A stretch of 64,000 nt of DNA from Pseudomonas abieticivorans (GTDB lineage: Bacteria; Pseudomonadota; Gammaproteobacteria; Pseudomonadales; Pseudomonadaceae), in contig NZ_CP094975.1 in NCBI RefSeq assembly GCF_023509015.1, forward strand, positions 2,923,501 through 2,987,500. Reading direction: 5' to 3'. Made by a program: the position numbers and the translations under genes. The notes beneath the pieces are model-generated. The model searched no databases. It was not told where the DNA came from and saw only the letters and a list, made by a program, of their open reading frames with translations. Below are positions 30,773-39,582 of this stretch, piece after piece (within the stretch, counting starts at the first letter, position 1; every line of letters starts with the position of its first letter).

Positions 30773-31362
30773 GCCAGGCCCAGGCGTTGACGCAGCAACA
30801 CCATGGCGCGGGCGCGGTGGCTCAGTTGGTTCTTTTCCAGCGGGCTCAGCTCGGCGCTGGAGCAGTCGCGCTCGGGCACCCAGAACAGCGGGTCGTAGCC
30901 GAAGCCGTGCTCGCCGCTGGCGGCAGTGAGAATGCGCCCGTGCCACAAACCTTCGCAAAGGATCGGCAACGGGTCGTCGGCGTGGCGCACCAAGGCCAGC
31001 ACGCAAACGAACTGGGCACCGCGTTCTTCGGCGGGCACGTCTTTGAGCGCGTCGAGCAGCTTGGCGTTGTTCGCCGCGTCGCCCTGGCCATCGGCATAGC
31101 GCGCCGAATAGATGCCCGGCGCGCCGCCCAGGTAATCCACCGCCAGGCCCGAGTCGTCGGCCAACGCTGGCAGGCCGGATAGGCGCGCGGCGTTACGGGC
31201 CTTGAGGATGGCGTTCTCGACGAACGAAAGGCCGGTTTCTTCCGGCTCCACGGTGCTGAACTCACCCACCGAGCGCAGTTGTACCGAACCGCCAAGCATG
31301 GCCTGCAGTTCCTTGAGTTTGCCGGCGTTGTGGCTGGCCAGCACGAGTTGCTTGAAATTCAT
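30769..31362 (-). CDS. rdgB: RdgB/HAM1 XTP/dITP pyrophosphatase
   Basis: This 197-residue enzyme removes non-canonical purine nucleotides (dITP, XTP) from the nucleotide pool. The motifs are [10 protein letters not shown] (~10, nucleotide binding), [31 protein letters not shown] (~66, catalytic Asp) and [10 protein letters not shown] (~150). It is translationally coupled to hemW (4-nt overlap) and its start abuts the stop of the DUF4426 gene. This is the standard Pseudomonas order. Confidence 0.96.
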   Translation of the reverse strand: MNFKQLVLASHNAGKLKELQAMLGGSVQLRSVGEFSTVEPEETGLSFVENAILKARNAARLSGLPALADDSGLAVDYLGGAPGIYSARYADGQGDAANNAKLLDALKDVPAEERGAQFVCVLALVRHADDPLPILCEGLWHGRILTAASGEHGFGYDPLFWVPERDCSSAELSPLEKNQLSHRARAMVLLRQRLGLA

Positions 31363-31799
31363 TATTCGCCCGGGAAAAGTGCTTGGTTGAAGTTGAGCGT
31401 GTTGATTTTATCGCCTATCGCGACGTTCACGTCGAAGGTGTAGGTGCCTGGCCGATCAATGGTGAACTGGGCCAGGTAAGTAACGGCCCCCTGCTCGGTC
31501 TTCTGCTGGATCGTCAGGTTGTCCTTGCGCCCGTCCTCGTTGGTGACCGTGCCGCTGACGTTGGCCATGGCCAGCTTGCCATCCTTGAACACGGCGATGT
31601 TCAGCACACCCAGGTTCTTGCTGCGGGTCAGCCCTGCCGCCGTGGTCATTTCCGGGCTCAGGAAGCTTGAGGTGATCGCGTTGTAGTACACGGTCACGCC
31701 ATCGCTGAAGGTTTCCTGGCGTTCGGGCTTGGCAGCCTCCGCAGCCAGGGCCGGCACGGCCAACAGCAGGGCACACACAAGGGCAGTCAGGCGGCGCAT
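31362..31799 (-). CDS. DUF4426 exported protein
   Basis: This 145-residue protein has a signal peptide ([16 protein letters not shown], cleavage ~20) and a predicted beta-sandwich domain. Motifs are [20 protein letters not shown] and the closing [16 protein letters not shown], which match DUF4426. It is periplasmic and of unknown function. It sits between metW and rdgB on one transcript in Pseudomonas. Confidence 0.88.
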   Translation of the reverse strand: MRRLTALVCALLLAVPALAAEAAKPERQETFSDGVTVYYNAITSSFLSPEMTTAAGLTRSKNLGVLNIAVFKDGKLAMANVSGTVTNEDGRKDNLTIQQKTEQGAVTYLAQFTIDRPGTYTFDVNVAIGDKINTLNFNQALFPGE

Positions 31800-31820
31800 G
31801 TTCGTTCTCCTTGGCAGGGA

Positions 31821-32441
31821 TTAAACGGCGATCCTGTGCTCCTGCAAGCCTGGGCTGCTGACGCGGTAGATGCCGATCTCACCCAACAGGTTAGGCCATA
31901 GCTTGCTGGCCAGCCCGTGCCGGTGCTGGTGGTCCACCGCCAGGCGGTTCAGCACCTGGGCGCGGCGCTCGCGGCACAAGGCCTCGAAGTCTTCGAAAGT
32001 GCAGAAGTGGATATTCGGCGTGTTGTACCAGGTGTACGGCAAAAAGTCCGACACCGGCATGCGGCCCTTGGTGGCCAGGTACCAGCGGCAACGCCAGTGG
32101 CCGAAATTGGGGAAGGTGATGATGCACTGGCGGCCCACCCGCAGCATTTCGTCGAGGATGCGGTCCGGGTATTCCACGGCCTGCAGGGCCTGCGTCATCA
32201 CCACGATGTCGAAACTGTTGCTGGCAAAGTTGCCCAGGCCTTTGTCCAGGTCCTGTTCGATGACGTTGACGCCCTTGCGCACGCACTCGGTGATGTTGTC
32301 GGCGTCGATCTCCAGGCCATAGCCGCTGACTTGCTTGTTGTCGCGCAGCCAAGCCAACAGTTCGCCATCGCCGCAGCCGAGGTCGAGCACGCGGCTGCCG
32401 GCGGGAATCCAGTCCTGGATGATTTCAAGATCGGCTCTCAT
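31821..32441 (-). CDS. metW: Methionine biosynthesis protein MetW
   Basis: This 206-residue class I methyltransferase fold protein has the SAM-type motif SRVLDLGCGDGELLAWL (~19) and the MetW-typical segment FPNFGHWRCRWYLATKGRMP (~104). MetW is the partner of MetX in homoserine acylation and is needed for full activity in several proteobacteria; its own catalytic activity is unclear. It starts 7 nt after the metX stop. Confidence 0.94.
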   Translation of the reverse strand: MRADLEIIQDWIPAGSRVLDLGCGDGELLAWLRDNKQVSGYGLEIDADNITECVRKGVNVIEQDLDKGLGNFASNSFDIVVMTQALQAVEYPDRILDEMLRVGRQCIITFPNFGHWRCRWYLATKGRMPVSDFLPYTWYNTPNIHFCTFEDFEALCRERRAQVLNRLAVDHQHRHGLASKLWPNLLGEIGIYRVSSPGLQEHRIAV

Positions 32442-32448
32442 GGCGTCC

Positions 32449-33588
32449 TCAGGTCGAAATTCGGTTCATGTAGCTGCTGAAGGCCTGCAAGTAGCGCGGG
32501 ATCGGGATCAAGAAGGCGTCGTGGCCTTGCGGAGCATCGATCTCCAGGTAGCAGACGTTCTTCTTGGCAGCCATCAACGCATCCACCAGCTCGCGGGAGC
32601 GGGCGGGCGAGAAGCGCCAGTCGGTGGTGAAGGACATCACGCAGAAATCGGCCTTGGCGCTGGACAGGGTCAGCGCCAAGTCGTCGTTGTGAGCGCCGGC
32701 CGGGTCGAAGTAATCCAAGGCTTTGGTCATCAACAGGTAGGTATTGGCGTCGAAACGCCCGGAAAACTCTTCGCCCTGGTAACGCAGGTAGCTTTCGACC
32801 TGGAACTCGACGCTGTGGAAGTCGTAGTTCAGTTTTTCACTTTTGAGGCCCCGGCCGAATTTCTCGCCCATGGAGTCATCGGACAGGTAGGTAATGTGCC
32901 CCACCATGCGCGCGAGCATCAGCCCGCGCTTGGGGATTACCCCGGCCTCCTGGAACGAGCCGCCGTGGAACTCGGGGTCGGTCAGGATGGCCTGGCGTGC
33001 CACTTCGTTGAAGGCGATGTTTTGCGCCGACAGCTTGGGCGCCGAGGCGATGGCCAGGCAATGCCGCACGCGCTCGGGGTAGGTGATGGTCCACTGCAAG
33101 GCCTGCATGCCGCCCAGGCTGCCGCCGACGACAGCGGCCCATTGGCTGATGCCCAGCAGGTCGGCCAGGCGCGCCTGGCTGTGCACCCAGTCTTCCACGG
33201 TGAGTACCGGGAATTCGGCGCCAAACGGTTTGCCGGTGTCGGGGTTGATGCTGCTGGGGCCGGTGGAGCCGTTGCAGCCACCCAGGTTGTTCAGGCTGAC
33301 CACGAAGAAACGATCGGTGTCGATCGGTTTGCCCGGGCCGATGCAACTGTCCCACCAGCCGGGCTTGCGATCATCAGCGCTGTGGTAGCCCGCCGCATGA
33401 TGGTGCCCCGACAGCGCGTGACAGATCAGCACGGCATTGCTCGCGCTGGCGTTCAGCGTGCCATAGGTTTCGTAGATCAGGTCGTAGGCACCCAGCGAAC
33501 GCCCGCAGGCCAAGGCCAGGGGTTCGTTGAAGTGGGCGGTTTGCGGTGTGACTAAACCAACGGAATCGTTTGGGAAGACAGTGGGCAT
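32449..33588 (-). CDS. metX: Homoserine O-acyltransferase MetX (probably succinyl)
   Basis: This 379-residue alpha/beta-hydrolase fold enzyme activates homoserine for methionine synthesis. The nucleophile is Ser157 in [12 protein letters not shown]. Other motifs are [14 protein letters not shown] (~54) and [15 protein letters not shown] (~99), with the late Asp and His of the triad near residues 315-355. Family studies show that Pseudomonas MetX proteins generally use succinyl-CoA, so homoserine O-succinyltransferase is more likely than O-acetyltransferase. It is the first gene of a long minus-strand operon. The 94-bp leader holds a large inverted repeat. Confidence 0.93.
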   Translation of the reverse strand: MPTVFPNDSVGLVTPQTAHFNEPLALACGRSLGAYDLIYETYGTLNASASNAVLICHALSGHHHAAGYHSADDRKPGWWDSCIGPGKPIDTDRFFVVSLNNLGGCNGSTGPSSINPDTGKPFGAEFPVLTVEDWVHSQARLADLLGISQWAAVVGGSLGGMQALQWTITYPERVRHCLAIASAPKLSAQNIAFNEVARQAILTDPEFHGGSFQEAGVIPKRGLMLARMVGHITYLSDDSMGEKFGRGLKSEKLNYDFHSVEFQVESYLRYQGEEFSGRFDANTYLLMTKALDYFDPAGAHNDDLALTLSSAKADFCVMSFTTDWRFSPARSRELVDALMAAKKNVCYLEIDAPQGHDAFLIPIPRYLQAFSSYMNRIST

Positions 33589-33596
33589 CGACCCTG

Positions 33597-33678
33597 CTCT
33601 CGCATAAATGAGGCGTAAGTCTAAAGACCGCTGCCCCCAGCGGCAAGCGACTCCGCTTGCGCCGGGGTTTATGCGAGA
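33597..33678 (-). promoter_or_regulatory. Long inverted repeat in the metXW leader
   Basis: TCTCGCATAAA (33598-33608) and TTTATGCGAGA (33668-33678) are perfect reverse complements 59 bp apart. Inside them a second stem pairs GCAAGCG (33643-33649) with CGCTTGC (33654-33660), with flanking CCCC/GGGG. On the minus strand the outer 3' arm ends just before AGCAGGG and the metX ATG. The inner stem may be the terminator of the upstream yggT operon. The outer pairing suggests a structured leader or a protein-binding pair of sites. Confidence 0.5.
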
Positions 33679-33682
33679 AAGA

Positions 33683-34273
33683 TCAGATCAGGCGCCACAG
33701 TTCCTGAGGCATGCCGGCATAGGCGGCCAGCGGTGGCATTACATAGGACTGGATCACCTGGATGGCCAGGAAGGCAAAGATCGGCGAGATGTCCATGCCG
33801 CCAAGGTTAGGCACGATCTTGCGGAACGGCGCCAGCACCGGCTCGCTGATCTGGTAGGCCAGTTCGGCCGCTGGGTTGTGGCTGCCCGGGGCAACCCAGG
33901 ACACGATCACCATCACGATCATCGCCAGCCAGAAGATTTTCAGGAACAGTGACGTTACGCCGATGATTGCCCAAATCATCAGGTGCGGCAGGTCGCCGAT
34001 GGTGCCGTAGGTCATCATCAGCACGAACGCCATCAGCAGCGCCTGGATGACGATGGCCAGCAGTAGCGAGGAGGTGTCCAGGCCGGCGATGCTGGGAATG
34101 ATCCGGCGGACCGGCTTGAGCAGTGGCTGGGTGGCGCGCACCGCGAATTGGCTGAGCGGGTTGTAAAAGTTGGCCTTGACCAGTTGCAGCACGAAGCGCA
34201 GCAGCATGATGGCAAGGTAGAAGCTGACCAGGGTTTGCACCACGAATACCGTGGCGCCAGAAAGTGCATTCAT
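33683..34273 (-). CDS. YggT family membrane protein
   Basis: This 196-residue protein has two tandem YggT repeats, each with two membrane helices and the motif NPxxxxAxxxxxPxLxPxRxIxPxxGxxDxSP. In repeat one this appears as [18 protein letters not shown], then [13 protein letters not shown]. In repeat two it appears as [20 protein letters not shown], then [13 protein letters not shown]. The start at 34273 follows GGAGCTC and is 10 nt from the proC stop. The family has been linked to osmotic tolerance and envelope functions; its exact role is unknown. The operon order yggS-proC-yggT is conserved. Confidence 0.92.
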   Translation of the reverse strand: MNALSGATVFVVQTLVSFYLAIMLLRFVLQLVKANFYNPLSQFAVRATQPLLKPVRRIIPSIAGLDTSSLLLAIVIQALLMAFVLMMTYGTIGDLPHLMIWAIIGVTSLFLKIFWLAMIVMVIVSWVAPGSHNPAAELAYQISEPVLAPFRKIVPNLGGMDISPIFAFLAIQVIQSYVMPPLAAYAGMPQELWRLI

Positions 34274-34283
34274 GCAGAGCTCC

Positions 34284-35102
34284 TTATTTGCCCAGTTGTT
34301 CGGCCATTTCGGCCGAGCGATGTGCTGCGGCGCCCAGCGCTTTTTCCACCAGGGCTTCGAAACCGTTGGCCTGGAACGACTTGATCGCAGCTTCCGTGGT
34401 CCCGGCCGGCGAGGTGACGCGGCGGCGCAGTTCGGCCGCATCGACGTCACTGGAGACGGCCATGTGCGCTGCGCCCAAGGCGGTTTGCAGGGTCAGTTTG
34501 GCGGCGGTTTCACGCGGCAGGCCGAGTTTTTCGCCGGCAGCGGTCATGGCTTCGATCAGCAGGAAGAAGTACGCCGGGCCGCTGCCGGAGACCGCAGTGA
34601 CGGCGTCCAGTTGCTGCTCTTGCTCAAGCCAGGCCACGATGCCCACGGCCGATAGCAGTTGTTCGGCCTGTTGGCGTTGTTCAGCAGACACCTGCGCGGT
34701 GGCGTACAGGCCACTGACGCCTTGGCGCAGCAGTGCCGGGGTGTTGGGCATGCAACGCACGATCGGCAGCGGGCCCAGCCAGGTGTTCATGCTGGCGCAA
34801 GTGATGCCGGCGGCGATGGACACCACCAGTTGCTCGGCCTTCAAGTGCGGGCGCAGGGCTTCGCACACGGCTTTCATGGCCTGTGGCTTGACGGCCAGCA
34901 CCACCACGTCGGCACCGGCCACGGCGTCGGCGTTGTCGGCAAACAGTTCGATGCCGTGCTCGGCAGCCACCTTGGCGCGCTGCTCGGCACCTGGGTCACT
35001 GGCGCACAGCTGGCTGGCGGCCAGGCCTTGTGCACGCAAGCCGCCGATCAGGCTGGCGGCCATGTTTCCTGCGCCGATAAAGGCAATACGCGTGTTGCTC
35101 AT
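34284..35102 (-). CDS. proC: Pyrroline-5-carboxylate reductase ProC
   Basis: This 272-residue enzyme makes proline from pyrroline-5-carboxylate with NAD(P)H, the last step of the pathway. It has the N-terminal Rossmann motif IAFIGAGNMAASLIGGL (~5), VVLAVKPQAM (~65), RCMPNTPALLRQGVSGLYA (~118) and the C-terminal signature SGSGPAYFFLLIEAM (~162), with SPAGTTEAAI near the end. The start at 35102 follows AAAAGGACC. It lies between yggS and yggT, as in most Pseudomonas. Confidence 0.97.
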   Translation of the reverse strand: MSNTRIAFIGAGNMAASLIGGLRAQGLAASQLCASDPGAEQRAKVAAEHGIELFADNADAVAGADVVVLAVKPQAMKAVCEALRPHLKAEQLVVSIAAGITCASMNTWLGPLPIVRCMPNTPALLRQGVSGLYATAQVSAEQRQQAEQLLSAVGIVAWLEQEQQLDAVTAVSGSGPAYFFLLIEAMTAAGEKLGLPRETAAKLTLQTALGAAHMAVSSDVDAAELRRRVTSPAGTTEAAIKSFQANGFEALVEKALGAAAHRSAEMAEQLGK

Positions 35103-35127
35103 GACGGGTCCTTTTGAAAAGTGATAA

Positions 35128-35814
35128 TCAGGCTTGGCCGTAGTCGCGGGCACCGAACAGCGCGGTGCCGATCCGCACCCAGGTCGCGCCTTGGGCAATG
35201 GCAGACTCCAGGTCGTGGCTCATGCCCATGGAAAGCGTGTCCAGCGGCAGGTTCAGGCTGTCTTGCAAGGTTTTTACGCTAGCAAAGGCCGCGTCTTGTG
35301 CCGCGCGGTCCTCGGTCGGTTCGGGTATGGCCATCAAGCCACGCAGCTTCAGGTGGGGCAGGGCGGCAATGGCTTGGGCCAGGGCCGGCAGGTCGGCGGG
35401 CGTGCAGCCGGACTTGCTGGCTTCGCCGCTGACATTGACTTGAATGCAGATGTTCAGCGGCGCCAGGTTGGCCGGGCGTTGCTCGGACAGGCGTTGTGCA
35501 ATTTTAAGACGGTCCACCGAATGCACCCAATCGAAGTTCTCGGCGATGGCGCGAGTCTTGTTCGATTGAATGGGGCCGATGAAATGCCAACTCAAGGGCA
35601 AGTCCTGCAATTGCGCCTGTTTTTCCAGGGCTTCTTGCAGGTAATTCTCGCCAAACTCACGAATGCCGGCGGCATGGGCCTCGCGCACGGCCTCGGCGGG
35701 CTTGGTCTTGCTCACGGCCAGCAGGCCGATCGAGGCGGCATCACGCTGCGCGGCCTGGGCTGCATCGTGAATTCGGGCGCTTACCCGGAAAACGTTGTCT
35801 GCTATCGTGGACAT
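35128..35814 (-). CDS. PLP homeostasis protein YggS
   Basis: This 228-residue pyridoxal-phosphate-binding protein of the YggS/PROSC family has the lysine-bearing strand LLAVSKTKP (~28-36, PLP Schiff base at the first Lys), GENYLQEAL, WHFIGPIQSNK (~80) and LSMGMSHDLESAI (~195), with the phosphate-binding loop. It is a single TIM-barrel domain without the second domain of alanine racemase. It buffers PLP and affects amino-acid metabolism. It is divergent from pilT with 65 bp between them, and is the first gene of the proC operon. Confidence 0.95.
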   Translation of the reverse strand: MSTIADNVFRVSARIHDAAQAAQRDAASIGLLAVSKTKPAEAVREAHAAGIREFGENYLQEALEKQAQLQDLPLSWHFIGPIQSNKTRAIAENFDWVHSVDRLKIAQRLSEQRPANLAPLNICIQVNVSGEASKSGCTPADLPALAQAIAALPHLKLRGLMAIPEPTEDRAAQDAAFASVKTLQDSLNLPLDTLSMGMSHDLESAIAQGATWVRIGTALFGARDYGQA

Positions 35815-35879
35815 TAATTTGCGCCAGCGGGTCTTGGGTCTGCGGCATTCTACCTGCTTGTCTGTATTTGGGGAGTCTC

Positions 35880-36914
35880 ATGGACATTACCGAGCTGTTG
35901 GCTTTCAGTGCGAAGCAGGGGGCTTCGGACTTGCACCTGTCGGCCGGCCTGCCGCCGATGATTCGGGTGGACGGCGATGTGCGGCGGATCAACCTGCCGC
36001 CACTGGACCACAAACAGGTCCACGAGCTGATCTACGACATCATGAACGACAAGCAGCGCAAGGATTTCGAGGAGTTCCTGGAAACCGACTTCTCCTTCGA
36101 AGTGCCGGGTGTCGCGCGGTTTCGGGTCAACGCGTTCAACCAGAACCGTGGCGCTGGTGCAGTATTCCGTACCATCCCCTCCAAGGTGCTGACCATGGAA
36201 GACTTGGGGATGGGAGAAGTGTTTCGCAAGATTACCGACGTGCCTCGCGGCCTGGTGCTGGTCACCGGCCCCACCGGCTCCGGCAAGTCGACCACCCTGG
36301 CGGCGATGATCGATTACCTGAACAACAACAAACACCATCACATCCTCACCATCGAAGACCCGATCGAGTTCGTGCACGAGTCCAAAAAGTGCCTGGTCAA
36401 CCAGCGCGAGGTGCATCGCGACACCCTGGGTTTTTCCGAGGCGCTGCGCTCGGCCTTGCGTGAAGACCCGGACATCATCCTGGTGGGCGAGATGCGCGAC
36501 CTGGAAACCATCCGCCTGGCGCTCACCGCCGCCGAAACCGGCCACTTGGTATTTGGCACGCTGCACACCACGTCGGCCGCCAAGACCATCGACCGGGTGG
36601 TGGACGTGTTCCCCGCCGAAGAGAAGTCCATGGTCCGCTCGATGCTTTCCGAGTCGCTGCATGCCGTGATCTCGCAAACCCTGATGAAAAAAATTGGTGG
36701 TGGCCGCGTGGCGGCCCACGAAATCATGATCGGCACCCCGGCCATCCGTAACCTGATCCGCGAAGACAAGGTGGCGCAGATGTATTCGGCCATCCAGACC
36801 GGCGGTGCATTGGGCATGCAGACCCTGGACATGTGCCTCAAGGACTTGGTGAACAAGGGCGTGATCGGCCGTGACGCGGCTCGCGAAAAGGCCAAGACGC
36901 CCGACAACTTCTGA
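35880..36914 (+). CDS. pilT: Type IV pilus retraction ATPase PilT
   Basis: This 344-residue hexameric ATPase powers pilus retraction and twitching. Walker A is GPTGSGKST (130-138). The Asp box, Walker B (DPDIILVGEMRD, ~195) and His box (TGHLVFGTLHT) are all present. The PilT-specific motif AIRNLIRE (~291) is intact. The start at 35880 gives the normal N-terminus MDITELLAFSAKQGASD and has GGGGAG just upstream. pilU follows 61 nt later. It acts at the inner-membrane face of the pilus machine that the Pil-Chp genes of this window regulate. Confidence 0.97.
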   Translation: MDITELLAFSAKQGASDLHLSAGLPPMIRVDGDVRRINLPPLDHKQVHELIYDIMNDKQRKDFEEFLETDFSFEVPGVARFRVNAFNQNRGAGAVFRTIPSKVLTMEDLGMGEVFRKITDVPRGLVLVTGPTGSGKSTTLAAMIDYLNNNKHHHILTIEDPIEFVHESKKCLVNQREVHRDTLGFSEALRSALREDPDIILVGEMRDLETIRLALTAAETGHLVFGTLHTTSAAKTIDRVVDVFPAEEKSMVRSMLSESLHAVISQTLMKKIGGGRVAAHEIMIGTPAIRNLIREDKVAQMYSAIQTGGALGMQTLDMCLKDLVNKGVIGRDAAREKAKTPDNF

Positions 36915-36975
36915 CGCAACCCCGCGTGGGCATCTACGCTGAAGCAAACGTATCAGCGCAGATGTGTAGGTGCCC

Positions 36976-38097
36976 ATGGAGTTTCACAAACTGCTACGTC
37001 TGATGGTCGACAAAGGCGGCTCCGACCTGTTTATCACCCCAGGTCTGCCGCCCTCGCTCAAAGTGCATGGCAAGATCCTGCCGGTGACCAAGCAGTCGCT
37101 CAGTGCCGAACAGGCCCGCGATGCGGTGTTGGGCCTGATGACCGAGGTGCAGCGGCTGGAGTTCGCCCAGCAGCACGAGAGCAACTTCGCCATCCATGCC
37201 CGTGACATCGGCCGGTTTCGGGTCAGCGCGTTCTACCAGCGCAACCAGCCGGCCATGGTGCTACGACGCATCGAGAGCCATATCCCCAGCTTTGAAGAGC
37301 TTAAATTGCCCGAGGGGCTCAAGGCCCTGGCGATGATCAAGCGCGGGCTGGTGCTGTTCGTGGGGGCCACGGGCACTGGCAAGTCCTCGTCGCTGGCGGC
37401 GATGATCGATTACCGCAGCAAGAACAGCACCGGGCACATCATCACCATCGAAGACCCCATCGAGTACCTTCACGAGCATCAGGGCTGCATCGTCACCCAG
37501 CGCGAGGTGGGCATCGACACCGAGAGTTTCGAGGTGGCGTTACGCAACACCCTGCGCCAGGCACCGGATGTGATCATGATCGGCGAGGTGCGCAGCCGCG
37601 AGACCATGGGCCAGGCGCTGACCTTCGCCGAGACTGGCCACCTGTGCCTGGCCACCTTGCACGCCTCCAACGCCGACCAGGCATTGGAGCGGGTGATCCA
37701 TTTCTTCCCGGTGGACCGCCACCCGCAGGTGTGGATGGAACTGTCGCTGAACCTGCGTGCCATCGTCGCCCAGCAGTTGATTCCCACCAGTGATGGCAGC
37801 GGCCGGCGTGCGGTGGTGGAAGTGCTGATCAATACCCCGCTGGTGGCCGACATTATCCGCAAGGGCCAGATCCCCGGGGTAAAGCCGGTGATGAAGCGCT
37901 CCAGCGGGCAGGGCATGCGTACCCTGGACCAGGCGTTGTATGAGTTGTATCAGGAGCAAGCCATAAGCTATGAAGACGCCTTGTCCTATGCCGATTCGGC
38001 AAATGACTTGCGGTTGATGATCAAGCTGGGCAAGGGGGCGGTGCAGGGCGAGGAGCTGAACATGACGCCGGAGGACCCGGCGCCACCTTCGCGCTGA
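36976..38097 (+). CDS. pilU: Type IV pilus retraction ATPase accessory PilU
   Basis: This 373-residue PilT paralogue has Walker A GATGTGKSSS (~132), TIEDPIEYLHEHQGCIVTQR and Walker B APDVIMIGEVRS. PilU assists PilT-driven retraction under load. The ATG at 36976 has the typical MEFHKLLRLMVDKGGSDLF start; a GTG two codons earlier is possible. The Pro-rich C-terminal end (EDPAPPSR) abuts the stop of the convergent NlpC/P60 gene with no spacer: the two stops form the palindrome TGATCA. Confidence 0.96.
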   Translation: MEFHKLLRLMVDKGGSDLFITPGLPPSLKVHGKILPVTKQSLSAEQARDAVLGLMTEVQRLEFAQQHESNFAIHARDIGRFRVSAFYQRNQPAMVLRRIESHIPSFEELKLPEGLKALAMIKRGLVLFVGATGTGKSSSLAAMIDYRSKNSTGHIITIEDPIEYLHEHQGCIVTQREVGIDTESFEVALRNTLRQAPDVIMIGEVRSRETMGQALTFAETGHLCLATLHASNADQALERVIHFFPVDRHPQVWMELSLNLRAIVAQQLIPTSDGSGRRAVVEVLINTPLVADIIRKGQIPGVKPVMKRSSGQGMRTLDQALYELYQEQAISYEDALSYADSANDLRLMIKLGKGAVQGEELNMTPEDPAPPSR

Positions 38098-38763
38098 TCA
38101 GCGTTGGCTGAGGCGCAGGGTCTGGTCCTTTGGAAGGACCCGCTTGGCGACCACGTAGTGGCTCTGCCAGTACGGTTTGTTCAGGGTGTCGATGGTGACC
38201 GACTTGCCCCGACGCGGTGCGTGGATGAAGCGATCGTTGCCCAGGTAAATGGCCACGTGGTTGACGCGGCGGCTCTTGATGTTGAAGAACAGCAGGTCGC
38301 CCGGCTTCAGGTCTTTCTGCTCGACCTTCTGGCCGTGGCCAGCGGCCATGGCGTTGGAAGTACGCGGCAGGTCGGCGGCTTTTACGTCGCTGAACGCATA
38401 TTTCACCAAACCGCTGCAGTCAAAGCCTTTACTTGGGCTGCTGCCGCCCCAACGATAAGGGGTACCGAGCACGTTGACGGCACGGCTGAGCACATCACTG
38501 CTCTGTTTGGCCGACATCTGCGCGACGGTGGCGGTGGTCAGGACTTCTTTGTGGCCACGGGTGGAGTGTTTGTTCGAGGCTACGCGGGTGCTTAGGTGAC
38601 TGTGTTTTTGACTAGTGACGACTGGCGTTGCGTGCTCGGTTTCACCGGTTTTTGCTGTGTGGCCGGTGAAGCCAGCGGGAAGTCTTTGCTCACGATTGGT
38701 GGCGTGGGCGGCCAGTGGCAATAAAAGGCAAATGGTCAGCCATGTCTTGAAAAATGGTCGCAT
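38098..38763 (-). CDS. NlpC/P60 (C40) family peptidoglycan endopeptidase
   Basis: This 221-residue exported hydrolase has a signal peptide (FFKTWLTICLLLPLAAHA, ~20) and a basic, low-complexity linker (~25-85). The C-terminal NlpC/P60 domain has catalytic Cys in GFDCSGLVKYAF, His in RVNHVAIYLGN and the polar third residue His in FIHAPRRGK. It should cleave the gamma-D-Glu-diaminopimelate bond in murein stem peptides. It faces the TM2-domain gene across a 248-bp AT-rich promoter region (38764-39011) in which I see no other gene. Confidence 0.92.
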   Translation of the reverse strand: MRPFFKTWLTICLLLPLAAHATNREQRLPAGFTGHTAKTGETEHATPVVTSQKHSHLSTRVASNKHSTRGHKEVLTTATVAQMSAKQSSDVLSRAVNVLGTPYRWGGSSPSKGFDCSGLVKYAFSDVKAADLPRTSNAMAAGHGQKVEQKDLKPGDLLFFNIKSRRVNHVAIYLGNDRFIHAPRRGKSVTIDTLNKPYWQSHYVVAKRVLPKDQTLRLSQR

Positions 38764-39011
38764 TAGGCAAGGCTCTTGTGGGTAAGCGCGCAACTTTATA
38801 ACAGCTTTTTGATCAAAATTCGTCCCGTTGGTCGTCACGAAGGTGAGCGAAAATTGATCAAGTTCCCTGAAATTTGCCGCCTTTCGTCGTAAAAGTCAGA
38901 CGCCATAAGGGTTTGCCGGGAGCAGAGGTGCTACGACCATACGTCGGGACGACACATGAAAGTCACATTTATGCTTAGAAAATTTATCTATGAGAGGGCG
39001 AGACAACGTCA

Positions 39012-39431
39012 ATGAACAGTTATCAGCAAGACGCCAATTTCCAGGATACCCATAGCAAGGTGCTGGGGTATTTGTTGTGGATTTTCGGTTTTACCGGTGC
39101 GCACCGTTTCTATTACGGCAAGCCGGTCACGGGCACGATCTGGTTTTTCACCTTTGGCCTGTTGGGCATCGGCTGGCTGATCGACCTGTTCCTGATTCCG
39201 GCCATGGACCGCGAGGCAGACATGCGTTTTCACGCCGGGCCCACGGACTACAACGTGGCTTGGGTGCTGTTGACCTTCCTCGGGGTATTCGGGGTGCACC
39301 GCATGTACCAGGGTAAATGGATCAGCGGGATCATTTATTTGTTAACGGGGGGGCTGTGCTTTATCGGGGTGTTATATGACTTCTGGACGATAAATGACCA
39401 GATCTCGTTGAAAAACTCGATGCGGCGCTGA
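39012..39431 (+). CDS. Membrane protein with two TM2 domains
   Basis: This 139-residue protein has two tandem TM2 units (PF05154-like). The first is LGYLLWIFGFTGAHRFYYGK...GTIWFFTFG...GWLIDLF. The second is LLTFLGVFGVHRMYQGK...GIIYLLTGG...GVLYDFW. Each has two membrane helices with a short loop carrying the Gly-x-His-Arg-x-Tyr pattern. The biochemical role of TM2 proteins in bacteria is unknown. A GAGAGGGCGAGA stretch lies upstream of the ATG. REP sequences follow the gene. Confidence 0.88.
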   Translation: MNSYQQDANFQDTHSKVLGYLLWIFGFTGAHRFYYGKPVTGTIWFFTFGLLGIGWLIDLFLIPAMDREADMRFHAGPTDYNVAWVLLTFLGVFGVHRMYQGKWISGIIYLLTGGLCFIGVLYDFWTINDQISLKNSMRR

Positions 39432-39456
39432 AGCATTGGGTGGAGCCTCGCCCATC

Positions 39457-39545
39457 CTGTAGGAGCGGATTGATCCGCGAAAAGGTCACCGCGGTGTGTC
39501 AGGCAAATTGCGTCGGCTGCTCGCGGTTGAAGCCGCGCCTACGGG
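39457..39545. repeat. REP cluster, partly degenerate
   Basis: TGTAGGAGCGGATTGATCCG at 39458 is a standard REP half; an inverted, diverged half (CTCGCGGTTGAAGCCGCGCC) ends near 39545. A further GTAGGCGCG piece lies near 39558. This mixed cluster fills the gap between the TM2 gene and the pyrC' stop at 39583. Confidence 0.75.
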
Positions 39546-39582
39546 CATGCGATACCTGTAGGCGCGAAGGCTGCGCTGCTAT

